From the NCBI GenBank assembly GCA_911728455.2, contig OU452228.1:19185224-19249223 (forward strand): a stretch of 64,000 nt of DNA. The letters run 5' to 3'. The stretch's first letter is position 1; each line of letters opens with the position of its first letter. The notes below the pieces were generated by a model. That model was not told the origin of the DNA and ran no database searches. It saw only the letters and a program-made list of their open reading frames with translations. This document shows positions 35,701-46,800 of the stretch, in pieces. Origin of the DNA: Marthasterias glacialis. Taxonomy: Eukaryota; Echinodermata; Asteroidea; Forcipulatida; Asteriidae. Both the position numbers and the translations under genes were made by a program.

Positions 35701-35980
35701 CCATGTTTCACCACGTCATGCACACTGCGTCACAGCACGCTGTTGTTACACTCCGTGCCGCAGGCATCTGCCGGACCAGGTAGGGTAGGATCCGTACTTC
35801 CGAAAACTCCTGACAGCTTCTCTGAACTTTTCACGATGATGAGATATTACAAATAACAGTCATAATTATGAAAATTAAGCCGTTTAAAATGTAAAAGTCA
35901 ATACATGATATTCATCAATTATTATTATTATTAGTAGTATCGGTTTGAACGCTTACTGATTATAGCAGTAACAATCCCCC
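32710..35980. other. Element interior, no recognised gene
   Basis: AT-rich. The frames at 34,420-34,683 and 35,611-35,856 have no recognised domain or partner exons. Confidence 0.45.
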
Positions 35981-35984
35981 AAGG

Positions 35985-36150
35985 GAATTTCAATCTGAAA
36001 TAATGTCAAAGAAAATAGAATTAAAGACCACGACTTTTATCTTCGGTTGTGTAACAATCAAAATTAAGATCAATGTGTTCACTATTTTCACTTATTTCTC
36101 CTGACTCGGATAACGGATTGAGCCCAAATTTTCACAGGTTTGTTTGTTCA
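35985..36150 (-). repeat. Dispersed repeat, inverted partial copy C
   Basis: On the minus strand it contains TGTGAAAATTTGGGCTCAAT, a GAGTCAGGAGAAAT-like block and TGTTACACAACCG. It corresponds to the middle of the repeats at 13.4 and 57.5 kb. Confidence 0.65.
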
Positions 36151-36445
36151 CGTCCATCTTGAATGGAAAAGTTTCCATATCCGGCTGCCACTTTCTAAGG
36201 ATTTTTTTAAAGACTTTTTAATGGATGTTGGGCTTTATTTCCCTTTTATAATATTCCTCTCAAAGAATTGGTAGCAAAACGGTAATTATTGACCTTAAAA
36301 AATAAAAAATAAAGCGGACATTTCATAGCGCGGCTGGAACTTTCGCGCATTCATGCCCAAACGAATTAAAATGGCGTTTAGCGAGTAGCGTTGTCAAACC
36401 CAATGTAGACGTGAAATTGGCTTATTTTTCATGATTTCGACACTT

Positions 36446-36890
36446 TAGCCCCTTTCACACTATGCTTTTCCCCGGGGATATCCACGGGGAACAGCGGTCG
36501 GTCGTTTCACACTTGATTCGCTTTTCCCCCGGTCTGCCCCGGCGAATGAACAAACCCCGTGGAATGGCCACCTCCGGAGTAGGGGTAAACGGCAAAACCC
36601 CGGGGTATTTTTAATCTCCCGGGGAATAAATACTAGTGGGAAACGAAAGCGGGTTTTGCTTACCCCAGTTACGTCATGTACACGGCAGACATTTGGCGAC
36701 GACTTCCGCTTGCCAACAAATTAATCCCTAGTGTGAAACGTTCGACTGGAACCCCGCGGAATAACCCAGGGGATACGCAAGCAGGTACAGTGTGAAAGTG
36801 CGCCGGGGTAAGCGAGGGGTAACAAAACTCCCGGGGCCTCCCCGTGGTTGTATTCTCCGGGGAAAAGAGATACAGTGTGAAAAGGGCTTA
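36446..36890. mobile_element. 445-bp GC-rich MITE
   Basis: TAGCCCCTTTCACACT and AGTGTGAAAAGGGCTTA are the ends, followed inside by TTTTCCCCGGGGA / TCCGGGGAAAAG. The interior keeps repeating CCCCGGGG-type blocks and TTTCACACT, so it can fold extensively. It stands out from the AT-rich surroundings. Confidence 0.85.
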
Positions 36891-37155
36891 ATTGTTAAAA
36901 GTGCCTGTTCCTAGCTGGATATATTCTTAAACCCTTCTAGATAGATAAGGATCAAAGTTTACTTAAACTCCATGGATATAAAGTGACAGCCGGATACGGC
37001 ATTTTAGCCAAAAAGATAAAATAGAACGATTTAAAGAGAGACAAAAAAAAGGAGAAAAAAAAAGAAAAAGAAAAAAAACCCGATTTACACAACATCCATA
37101 GGCCGACTATCTTCAGCAAAGTCTAAAAAACAAGTAAAGAAAACATGTTGTAACA

Positions 37156-37418
37156 CGTCGTGTGCCCGGTAAAAGGGCGTAAGGCCGTACGGCCTTTTAA
37201 CGGGCACATGAAGTATAACGGGCACATGAAGTATTTCGTCCCAGTATTAATGAAATGTTTTCCTATTCCCATGCAGAATGTAACCTTCTTTTTTTTGAAT
37301 GGCAAAAAATTGATAAAACTTTCCAGCTCAGTTTTCTTGAACCACAAAATTTCACATCATTTTTTTATACGCCCTTTTACCGGGAACTCGTCTACGTCCT
37401 TTTACCGGGCGCACGACG
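37156..37418. mobile_element. 263-bp MITE (CGTCGTGTGCCCGGTAAAAG)
   Basis: CGTCGTGTGCCCGGTAAAAG and CTTTTACCGGGCGCACGACG are inverted ends with one mismatch. Additional inner CCTTTTACCGGG / CCTTTTAACGGGC copies occur. Confidence 0.82.
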
Positions 37419-37441
37419 ACAGTTTCTTTTTGACTCGTGAC

Positions 37442-37504
37442 TAGCCCAATAAATTGTGCCAATACGCTGGACCGTCCAGCGTATTGGCACAATTTATGGG
37501 GCTA
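37442..37504. repeat. Near-perfect 63-bp palindrome, 1-base centre
   Basis: ATAAATTGTGCCAATACGCTGGAC (37,449-37,472) is followed after a single C by its exact inverse (37,474-37,497); the arms extend to ~31 bp with one mismatch (TAGCCCA/TGGGGCTA). No flanking duplication noticed. Confidence 0.93.
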
Positions 37505-37729
37505 ACTTATGACTAAATCTACCTGAGGTACACTGGCCCTTACACAACCATTTTACAGCCTATTACGTCCCGTGCTCAAATTTTTGTTTCTGGAAAAGAC
37601 ATTCTGCCAAACTGTTACCTTCGGTTTTTCAGACAGATTTCCTCAAAAGATAATTCAATCATCACTTCAGGAAAGAAGATCATTTCCAGGGTTTATGGCA
37701 AAGTAATACGGCTGACCATTGTATAACAC

Positions 37730-38450
37730 GCTTAACATGGTGTGGCGCCTTCAGATACAACACGCCCAGTCACAGAGGGAACATTTTGTTTGTGTTTTTA
37801 TTTTTAAATTATACGATTTGAAGACTTTTCTTACCAGTAAAATAATGTGACGCCATCTCGCCCCGGGGTCCAGTGCACGAGTTGCACGCAGCAATTTAAA
37901 TTCACAGTCAGTTGCTTAATAGTGGCGTTTAATCGTCACAGTGAATGCTATAATACAATCGTATGATTCTCCCTCCAACACAAAACAAAATTTGAATAGC
38001 AATAGGTTGAGATTCTGGGTGCTTTATGCAAAGTAGGGCGTGGTTCCAAGCCACGTGATTTTATGCTGGTACCCTAATGGTCAACGGTGTGCTATACGCA
38101 AACCTTGAGGGGGAGGCGGGTGCGACTCATTTTCGAAACGGAGAAGTCCATCACGTCAGCCGAAGTGGAGGGGAGGTTCAACCCATTGCTAGTTGTGGAA
38201 CAACTCAAAATAAGACTATGATTACATGGGTGTGGCGCCTTCAGAGACAAAATACCCGGACATCATTATAGTCTGAACATGCAGTTAGAAATAAGACAGA
38301 GGAGAAAATTTTGCTTGTGTTTTTATTTTTCAAGTGTCCATCAAGTCAGCAGAAGTGGGTGTCGGGGACATGTGGAACATTCCAAAATAAGGCCGTATCC
38401 GAATTTGGCGGTTGCAGCCACGGCTACAACTGTTGCTAAGTGTGCTGCCA
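37730..38450 (+). repeat. Degenerate duplicated block
   Basis: GGTGTGGCGCCTTCAGA occurs at about 37,740 and 38,229, and TTTGTTTGTGTTTTTATTTTT-like sequence follows each. TCCATCA(C/A)GTCAGC(C/A)GAAGTGG occurs at about 38,147 and 38,338. Suggests an old duplication of ~190-490 bp. Confidence 0.6.
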
Positions 38451-38715
38451 TGAACAAAAGCGACGAAACTAGCGTAACATTAGGGGCACAAGGGGTGCAC
38501 TGTTTTTCTAGGGGGCACTTCTGGCCAATTAAAACTTTAATTTCCGTTTGCCTTGTCCGAACGAGCCCTTCAGCGCTCTTGTTATATCACTTACTATTTG
38601 TTTTTTATAAGATAACCTGATATGGAGGTAAAAACAAATACAGTATGTGTGCGAATATTTATAAAGAAAACAAACGAGTCTTAAAAACATTGGAAACATT
38701 GAACTTTTTACTTGC

Positions 38716-38787
38716 TGCCGCACGCTGCCGCACCAAGGCCTTAAACTGCCGCACCAAGGCTTGCTGCCGCACCAAGGCTTGCTGCAC
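38716..38787 (-). repeat. 20-bp satellite, 3-4 copies (right arm)
   Basis: CTTGCTGCCGCACCAAGG repeated is the inverse of the left-arm unit minus GC. One unit has TTAAACTGCC instead of TTGCTGCC. Confidence 0.9.
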
Positions 38788-39083
38788 CGAAAAATCAGTA
38801 CTTGTGTGTTTCTGTTTCAGTATTTGTGTGTTTCTGTTTATAACATTGGCACGTGTGTGCACAAATATGCAGATGTTTAATTAGTTGGGCTGAGCTAATT
38901 AGTAGAGTAATTAATTGGGGGTGCCTATGCATAATAGTTTGGGATATGAGGAACACATCTATGAAGAAAAAAAGTTGATATTTAACAGTTTTTCGTTGAA
39001 ACACTTTAAATTAAAAAATCGGTATTTATGTGCTTTTGTATTTATATTAGATTCTCATGTCGGCAAATATACGCAGTTGTTAA

Positions 39084-40009
39084 ACCCTACCAGGACCGGG
39101 CTTTTTTTTTTTGATGTACGGGGACTGGGAGGGGGAGGCACATAGTGTCCCCCTCCGTATTTTCCAAAGTCTTCGACCGATTTTAATGAAACTTGCCACA
39201 AATGTTCATTTCACCGAGTTCTGCATGATGACGTCACAAAAATTCAAAAAATCGTCACTAGAGTGCGTTTTGACTGTTTTTTTTTTGCCCATTTTGGGTC
39301 AAAAATCGTGTTTTTGCTATAACTTCTTTATTTTTCGTCCGAATGTTTTGAAACTTGGCAAACTTGTACATTTTAACAAGATCAATACAATTTGAACCTA
39401 ATTTAGTTACTGGAGTCACCTTTGGGGCGTATAATTCATTAATTTATCCCATTTTTGGGGAAAAACGTTTTTTTTTTTTTGCGTTTTTTTCACTTTAAAT
39501 TCAAAATGGCCGCCACCAAGGGCCCAGTGAGAAATAATAAGGCTTGATTGACAAATCTAAATATTTTTTGGTCTGAAAAGTGAGAAATTAGCATGTTGAA
39601 AATATTCCATTGTTAAAAACTTGATATAATTTTACCCCCTAATTACAGGCTGAAAACACAAAATCCAAGATGGCCGCCAAAATGGCGGCCATTTTGAATT
39701 CCCAAAACCATTTCAGACTATCACGTGACTCATCACTGTCACTTTTCTGGGCAAAGAAATAAAAAATAAGTGGAAATTATGTTCAAAAAGTCTTAAAAAA
39801 ATCACAAAAACAGGAAAATCGTGTCACCCAAGGTCTAACAAATGGTTGCCATGACAACAGCTAACACTCGTATCAATTATTTTTTGCCAACATGATCCTA
39901 GATATATTTTGTGAAAAGTCAGAAAATTTTGCGGTGATAAAATTAAGTGTTAAAAAGTTACGGGGAAAAAATTGGCAGGGGCACATTGTGCCCCCCGGAC
40001 CTGATAGGG
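39084..40009. mobile_element. 926-bp TIR element inserted at TTAA in right arm
   Basis: ACCCTACCAGGACCGGGC and GCCCCCCGGACCTGATAGGGT are inverted ends, flanked by TTAA at 39,080-39,083 and 40,010-40,013. Removing the element and one TTAA restores GCAGTTG-TTAA-TTAGTTGG, matching the intact neighbour unit at about 40,208. No transposase; the body has CATGATGACGTCAC, TTTTGAAACTTGGC and GGCCGCCA motifs like those at 11.6-13.1 kb. Confidence 0.9.
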
Positions 40010-40456
40010 TTAATTAGTTGGCCTGAGCTAATTAGTTGAGTAATTAGTTGGTGGCGCCTATGCATAATGGTTTTGGATATAATTAATAGTATGAAGAAAA
40101 AAGTTAATATTTCACGATTTTACATTGAAACACTTTCAATTGAAAAGCAGGTAGTTGCGTGTTTTTGCATATTAGGTTCGCAAATGCCGTGGGTTAATAT
40201 ATGGAGTTGTTTAATTAGTTGGGCTGAGCTGATTTGTAAAATAATTAATTGGGAGCGCCTATGCATAGTAGGTTAGGATATAAGGAGCACATCTATAAAG
40301 AAAAAAAGTTAATATTTCCCAGTTCTACGATGAAACACTTTCAATTGAAAAATTGGGCATCATGCAACACTCAATGAATGACGTTGACCGTTTGTAACGG
40401 TCGTTGACTGACTTTTTGATATTAAGTGCCAGCACCAAATTTAGTGCTCACTTCAG

Positions 40457-41420
40457 TCTGGTGAAAATCCGCGGTTAGCTTCAGTCTGGTCTTTCCCCAA
40501 CAAGTTTACAAAAATAGTTTTGATTGGACAATGAATTAAGTCTAGCCAATGACAGCGATCGTAACATCAACCATTGTGTCGCGGGAAGTTCCCAAGTCCA
40601 GTCATGTCTGCAGAGTGACCAATTTTTGCGGCAGAAGAGCTCTATGGTTTGGTAAGTCAAAAACAAGGGAAAAAAGGGAAGTAGATTTGGTTAATGTCAT
40701 CCATTAAAAGGGTTTAAGCTATATATCACGGTTTGTCTTGAGTGGAAATTGTTACATTACATGATCATAGCCCGTTAAGGCGTTATCCACAAATCTGTTT
40801 TTGACAAATAAAAATTGAAACGTATGGCATGATCATCATGACTGGCATGGATGGGATGGGCAAGGGTGAAGTCTCCAATTTGCTCGGGCATTTTTGTCAT
40901 AATTACTGAACTGATTAGGTACATATAATTGCAGGTTAATATCCAAATGTTATCTATCACTGCAACTTAACAATACAATTACAATATAGTCCATAGTTTG
41001 GTTAAAATAAACATTTTTTAAATATAAAATACAGCGGCATAGCCAGGTTTTTTCTCTAAATCTAACGTCATGCTAGGGGTGGGGGGGGGGGCACAGCCTC
41101 AGTGTTTTATTTTTTATTTTATGAATTACATGTGTCTACATTTTTTTATGGGGGAACCTGGGGAGCACTGGAAATTTGTCGAGGGCACATTCCCCGCCCC
41201 TCAGGCAATGCCTACGCTACGGCTACACTGCTGATCATACAATACAATAAACTGCCTGTGTACTGTCGTAAGTACTTACTAGTATTATAAGTACTAGTAC
41301 TGCTCTGCAAGACTGTAGTGTTTAGTGTTTAGTGTTACTGTTGCCTTTGGTCTGTTACTGTTAATGTCATAGACATGATAGAGCAAGCTCTATGCTGTGT
41401 TAATGTTACTGTTATTGGCA
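40457..41420. other. Intergenic, no recognised gene
   Basis: G-run near 41,080-41,090. A short GTGTTTAGTGTTACTGTT repeat near 41,318-41,345 recurs at about 41,815-41,850. Confidence 0.45.
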
Positions 41421-41422
41421 TT

Positions 41423-41815
41423 CAGGTTGGCTCAGTGGTAGACCCAGTAATTGGGGCGCTGTACTCCTTTTTTGAGATTTTGACAGTATCTGTTGTACTA
41501 GCAGATAATGTCAAAATCTCAAAAAAGGAGTACAGCGCCCCAGTTACTGGGTCTAGCTCAGTGGTATCTTTCCCTGTCTTTCACCTCTGTGGACCTCGGT
41601 TCGAATCCTGGACCGTAGCCTTGCATGTGGATAGGGTAATTTCAGTCCCTACCTGATTGCTTGGGTTTTCCCTATTTGGGGTTTTCCCTCCCACATCTAA
41701 AACTGACATTTCTTCAACATCTTCTCTACACAGGTATCTTCAGGCCTACAGGTCACAGTACAAGTCACTTTTGAGGGTCCCTTTGTTTCATTACCAGATG
41801 ATAATAATAACGATA
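41423..41815 (+). mobile_element. tRNA-derived SINE, copy 2, with nested MITE
   Basis: Same body as 598-850 (CTTGCATGTGGAT, GGGTTTTCCCTATTTGGGG, ATCTTCTCTACACAGGTATC, GATAATAATAA tail). Its A-box is split by the insertion at 41,439-41,555. Confidence 0.85.
41439..41555. mobile_element. 117-bp MITE nested in the SINE
   Basis: TAGACCCAGTAATTGGGGCG and CGCCCCAGTTACTGGGTCTA are the ends; inner arms GAGATTTTGACA/TGTCAAAATCTC also pair. GCTCAGTGG directly repeats on both sides (41,430-41,438 and 41,556-41,564); an 8-bp target duplication plus one chance base would fit hAT. Confidence 0.9.
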
Positions 41816-41989
41816 GTGTTTAGAGTGTGTCGTTATTTTAGTGTTACTGTTAGTGTGTACTGCTAAGATACTTCTAAAATCTACTATTCTTATAACCCTC
41901 CTCTCATCTCAGTCTAGCTCATGGTTGCGATAATTCATTGCAATGGCCGCCAGCTTAGGCCCATAATTCATTGCAAATACTTTGGACTC

Positions 41990-42560
41990 CCTTGGATTCA
42001 GAGTACCGTATTTTCCTGCATATATGATGCGGCTTATCAGACTTTCAAAGTTACGAAAATGGCACTGCGTCTTATCTACCGATGCGCCTTATCTGGTAAT
42101 TGTCTGTCGTTTTCTGACTATGCCTACGAGCTTTGTTATAATGCGGATCACATTAAACAAAGCGGCTGTGCTTTCTAATAAAGGTCGTTAGCGCAAGATG
42201 TTCATGTATTCATTTACCTTAACGGCCATGGCCGTGGTTTCTGACAATGGCTATAACAACCTTTGTTGGTACAGACTTACCGTACTTTCAGTTCACCTTA
42301 CTGCGGTGCCTTGCTTTCCGACAAAGACGCCCAAGTGTTGTTGGCACATGCTTATCATGCATTCAATTCACCTTACTGTGTGGCCGCTTACCGACAAGGC
42401 CGTACACTTGGCACTCTCATCATGCAATGATCTTACCTTACTGTGTGGCCGTACTTTCCGACAAAGCCGGATCACAACCTTTGTGGGCACATGATTCTCA
42501 TGCATTCTATTCATCTCACACAGTTCCCGTCGATCACAAAATATATGTGTACTTTTAAAG
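41990..42560. mobile_element. Possible DNA-transposon remnant with GATGCGGCTTAT motifs
   Basis: ACCGTATTTTCCTGCATATA at 42,003 resembles TIRs of some hAT/Tigger-type elements. Downstream, GCGCCTTATCTG, CGGATCACA and CTTTCCGACAAAG motifs repeat (42,315; 42,456). No opposite end found. Confidence 0.35.
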
Positions 42561-42953
42561 TATTTTATTCATACATGTAGTCTGTTTGTACACTTCAGTC
42601 ATCAACAAAATTATATTGTAAACTTTAAGGACAAAGAGTTTTTTCTCTAGTAATTGTTGATGGACTTGCGGGGAAACTCTTTACTTTTGATAAATGTATC
42701 TTGCAGTAATAGTGTATTGCAATTTAATAGTTTTTTTTACCAGTATTGAGGGAAATTACTATTTTCGGGAAACTTGTTTACTATAGACTTTCTCAGGAAA
42801 TCATATCTTTGTTATAGACCATGGAAAATTATTTTAAACAATTGGACTTTTTAGAGGATTTTATTTATATCATTTTTTCTTGATTAAACATTATTAAGAC
42901 AACGTCATGTTAATCTCTTCTTCGAATGTGTGGTGGCTCTGAAAAGAGGCATT

Positions 42954-43034
42954 GAGTTCAATTCATGTCACGTGTGCCTCCTGCACGTCTGTGAAGCCGT
43001 CAAAGTCCTCATCCTCGCTGTCGCTCTTGATAAA
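42954..43034 (-). pseudogene. Short acidic ORF, possible transposase C-terminus
   Basis: ATG (43,038 region) reads MNFIKSDSEDEDFDGFTD then VQEAHVT and a stop. The Asp/Glu-rich 'DEDFDGF' ending resembles pogo/Tigger-type transposase tails, which would suit the remnant beside it. Too short to be certain. Confidence 0.25.
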
Positions 43035-43540
43035 GTTCATTTTAAACAAATTTATTGGAAATGATACAGATTAATATTATTGAGGTTTTGATTAATTCTC
43101 AAAGAACAACAAAATAGTTGAAAAACAATTTAATACTCAAACCCCACCCTTCTGTGTGAATACACATTCACGATGTCTTCGAGATCTATTCATTTGGGCA
43201 TTGTGTGGCAAGCCTTTCCGGGCAACTGATTGGACCGCACTGAATTATGATGTCATCATCGTCCACGTGTCCCTGCAGGTTGTGACCGAGCTCGTCCCCA
43301 TGGGTCTTCAATCTACATTAGAGACCTTCAGGGTTGAACTTTGGGAACAAGGTTTTCTGGGAGCGTTGCACATTGAGGGGAAATTCCTTGCTGAGTAATG
43401 GGGAGAAGCACATACACGTAACCTGTTGCATGCTTATTGCACATTGAGGGGAAATTCCGGTATTGGCACTGTGCCATTATAGCATGAAAGCACATCCTCT
43501 TTTTCTGATTATCGTAACTCTCTGGTCTCTACGACGAGAG

Positions 43541-43690
43541 TAGGATCATCACAACTATACATTTACCCACATGCTGTGACTGTGAGTTTTTTGAGTATCC
43601 TACAGCGACAAGTTTATTTTCAGTGTTTTTCTTACATTTACATCTTAGATGCTGCAGTGAAGATCGTTCATCGGCATCACATCAGCGACA
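43541..43690 (+). promoter_or_regulatory. Likely RAD50 5' UTR / promoter-proximal region
   Basis: Position only: it is immediately upstream of the RAD50 ATG with no TATA box or CpG island evident. Translation start context is GCGACAATGT. Confidence 0.35.
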
Positions 43691-43819
43691 ATGTCTTCTA
43701 TCGAGAAACTCAGCATTCGAGGTATAAGGAGCTTTGGTCATGAGGACCGCGAACGCCAAGTTATTGAATTCTTTCATCCGCTCACACTTATAACCGGTCA
43801 AAATGGGGCTGGCAAAACG
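43691..43819 (+). CDS. RAD50: RAD50 exon 1: start and Walker A
   Basis: 43 codons from ATG to GQNGAGKT, donor ACG|GTAAGA. The P-loop is split at its final Thr pair across exons 1 and 2. Confidence 0.97.
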
Positions 43820-46800
43820 GTAAGAAATCATGCTGCAAATTGGGTCCATCAATCATTGAGTCAAATCAGTCCAGGTTTGATACACAAGAAATGTGTTTGA
43901 AAACCAAGAATCTGCAAAACTGAGTGTTTTTCATACAATAAGCACTTTTGCGGTAATGCGCAATCTTGTTCGAGGGGCAGATTTGTTGTTGTGAATCCCC
44001 GCTGCTGTCTGCGAGTCGGCATTCAAACTTCACGCACTTGTCGGGAAGGTGTGTGGAAGTTCGAGCACCAACTCACAGACAGTCAGAGGGTGGTCCATTT
44101 AACAGAATTTGCCCTCGAACAAGATGGTGCATACTACCTTAAAAGTGATCATTCACAATCACTGTTAAGTTTCATCAATAAATGGCATCCGTTTTCAAGG
44201 AAGTCTATTTGACACTGTAAACAAATCTTATTTGAAAATTATCATTGAAGATGAAAAGGTCATTGTCTGATATTTCAAATGTGTTTGCATTAGCACGTAA
44301 CTGTTGATTAGTAACTGAGTGTTGCTTATGTTTGACCCGTTAACCAGACCGTCATTGAATGTCTCAAGTATGTGTGTACTGGTGATATGCCGCCTGGAGC
44401 TAAAGGGTCTGCCTTCATCCATGACCCAAAGGTAAACAAAAATAATCACGATGATATCGATAGGAATTATTTTCAAAACTGACCATTCTTCATCATCTTC
44501 CTCAGGCCTACAGTTTGTCGTACAGGCCGCTGCTAAGAAGTCAACAACTTTTTTATCTGAAAGATATGAATGATAAACTATTGAAAAAGTAAAATTAGCT
44601 GTTGCAAACTGCTTACCAACCAAAAGGACCTGTTGTATAAATGCAAAAAACTGTTAATGGCCTCGTGTTTCGACCCTAGCAGAGTCTTTCTCGAAGGCTA
44701 AAATAAAGCCTTTTTTTAGCATTTGAGAAAGACTCTGTTAGAGACGAAGTGTGAGGGCATTACAAAAATGTGTGCATGATAAATTTTTGAAAGCTTTTAT
44801 TATGCACTTTTAGACAAATTACCAAAGTGCTTAAAGGGACACACTGGCTTACTGTTTACCTAATTTAGTGATGTGGAATGACAGACAATAATTTTTAAAT
44901 GGTTGTTCTTAAAAAAAATCATCAAAATATCACGTAATTAACGAAAAATGTGAAAAAAAACAAACACGGTCAAAGGTCAGCTTATACGCTTTTCCAGCCG
45001 TTGCAACTGTCAAGTTTACGTGACAATGTTACGCAATGTTGTAAGTAGACTGGTGCTCTGTTTATGTATGAATTATTACAATGACGAGGCATGAGGATCC
45101 AGACTTCATATCCATTCAGCACAAATTCACGTGTAAATAAAAACAGACATAAACGGACAGTGTATTCTATGTACGACGAACTGATCGAACTTACTTGCAA
45201 GGGAGAACGTTTCTTCATTATATCGCAAGTAGGCCCTATGTTGTAAAAAAATACTAGGACGAATGCCAGGTGGGTCCAGGATTGATCTGTGTTGTCAGGT
45301 CGTGTTCAAATGTAGAAACGGAGAGAATAAGCTTGGCATAATGTGGACATCACAGACATGATGGACCATAAATGTTGTCAAAATGTGAGTCTTCATGAAT
45401 TAAAATATACGCAGGCATATTCACAATACAGTTCTATCACACAAACCTGTCCATCAAAATTATGGCAAAGACCACATCCTTAATGTTCTCATCGTGACCA
45501 GCCTTGCTGCAGTCTAAAAACTAATGGTAGTGTCCCTAATCTTGGACCATCTTTTCACATTTTCTTGGCCAATAACAGTTATGTGCCAAGCGAGCCTCCC
45601 GCTTTCGCTGCAAACGGATTGCCAATCCTGGCAGCTTTATCGAAGGCATTTTCCCGTTTTTCGGGTGATGACTTCACTGGCCGGCCGCGGCCACCGCCAC
45701 CGTTTTTTTGTTGTGGCGATTGGGGAAGTGGACATTATGCAGCTATCATAGAAGTAGATAGATCAGCTGTATGGGATAAACATTCCCCGTCGTCGTCCCG
45801 CGTGTGCGTAGCGCAGGCAACACATTACAGAAGTTAGGGGATAATAGCTAGGGGTACAGACTAAAACCCTCGTAAAAAACCTTAATTGTTGGTCTGGCTC
45901 CCTACTCCTCCGACAAGCTCCCACACCGACCGGCAAGCTGGGGAGTTCATGCCCCGGGGTTTGTCTCTCTGGCCCCACGAGACACGGCACAGGCTGTACG
46001 GGATATGCCCAAGGTTTATGTTCCGCTAGCTCCTACGCTGGTGCTCCGTAAGACACGCTTCGGTTGCACGGACTCTCTGAATGCGAATATTAGGTTCGAT
46101 TTTTCATTATTACTTACAAATTGTATCAATAATCTGAATACATAAGTCTTTTTTGTCAAAGACTCATGAATAATTGTAAAAAAAAAAGATTTAAATTTGG
46201 TTCAGTAATTTACTTTTTATACGGCTGGAAGTAAAACTAACTCCGAAGATCACGTGATTTATCCAAACCACTTTTTTGGTTCGGATAAATCGTTTTTTGA
46301 AAAATGCTCGAAAACGGCCAAATTTGATGATTTCTTTTAGGAACCGTTCTTCTCCATTCCTGAAAGACGTTTGAAATCATATGTTAGCCTATTTTGTAGC
46401 CCAAATAGCCCAACGAAGCCGGTGTGCGCCTTTAACTTGAACTCTATAACCACCCATGTTCATTGGGCTCTGAGTATTCCTGCAGCTAATTTTCTCAACT
46501 CCTTAGGAGTATGCAGCACCAGCAGCCAAATGGGCACACACGTTTCTGATCATTCACAACAACAATTCTCTACCTTCGCAGTTGCCCATTTACTCCTGCG
46601 TAACGATAAGCAATCATGGTCGAGGGAAGCACTTGTAATCGAGGGGGGGGGGGGGGTCGAGGGGGATTCGAACCCACAATGCGATGACCCAGACAACAGA
46701 GTCTCACAATCCAGCCTGAGGGTGACCAATATGTGGAGTTATACCATTCATCTTCCACCCTTTACACCAGTTTGACAACCTATCCAAAAGTTATTATCAT

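Larger units (their letters stand above)
21511..40456. mobile_element. Giant foldback-type element (~19 kb) with long composite TIRs
   Basis: The left arm (21,511-23,456) and the right arm (38,716-40,456) are inverted copies with identical architecture: a tip starting CTGAAGTGAGCACTAAATTT, then TCAGTCAACGACCGT and CAACGTCATTCAT, then ~200-bp units, then 20-bp satellite. Variable-copy tandem repeats inside long inverted repeats are characteristic of foldback elements (Drosophila FB, Galileo; sea urchin TU elements are the known echinoderm case). No target duplication is obvious; CAGTCTGGT is repeated just outside the right tip, blurring the edge. The interior has no polymerase, integrase or transposase frame, so it is non-autonomous. 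Two smaller independent inverted insertions are a less likely alternative. Confidence 0.72.
38716..40456 (-). repeat. Right TIR of giant element
   Basis: Read on minus: tip CTGAAGTGAGCACTAAATTT (from 40,456), then three ~200-bp units marked by TTCAATTGAA or a decayed form (about 40,340, 40,137, 39,005), then 3-4 copies of the 20-bp satellite (38,716-38,787). Net of the 930-bp insertion, the spacing of the last two units is again ~200 bp. Confidence 0.87.

Noticed and set aside
21511-40456. Maverick/Polinton
   Set aside because: Size fits, but no polymerase B, integrase, ATPase or capsid-like frame is visible, and the tandem-repeat arms fit a foldback element better.
44228-44623. 131-residue minus-strand frame
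   Set aside because: Overlaps RAD50 exon 2 on the opposite strand and has no recognised domain.
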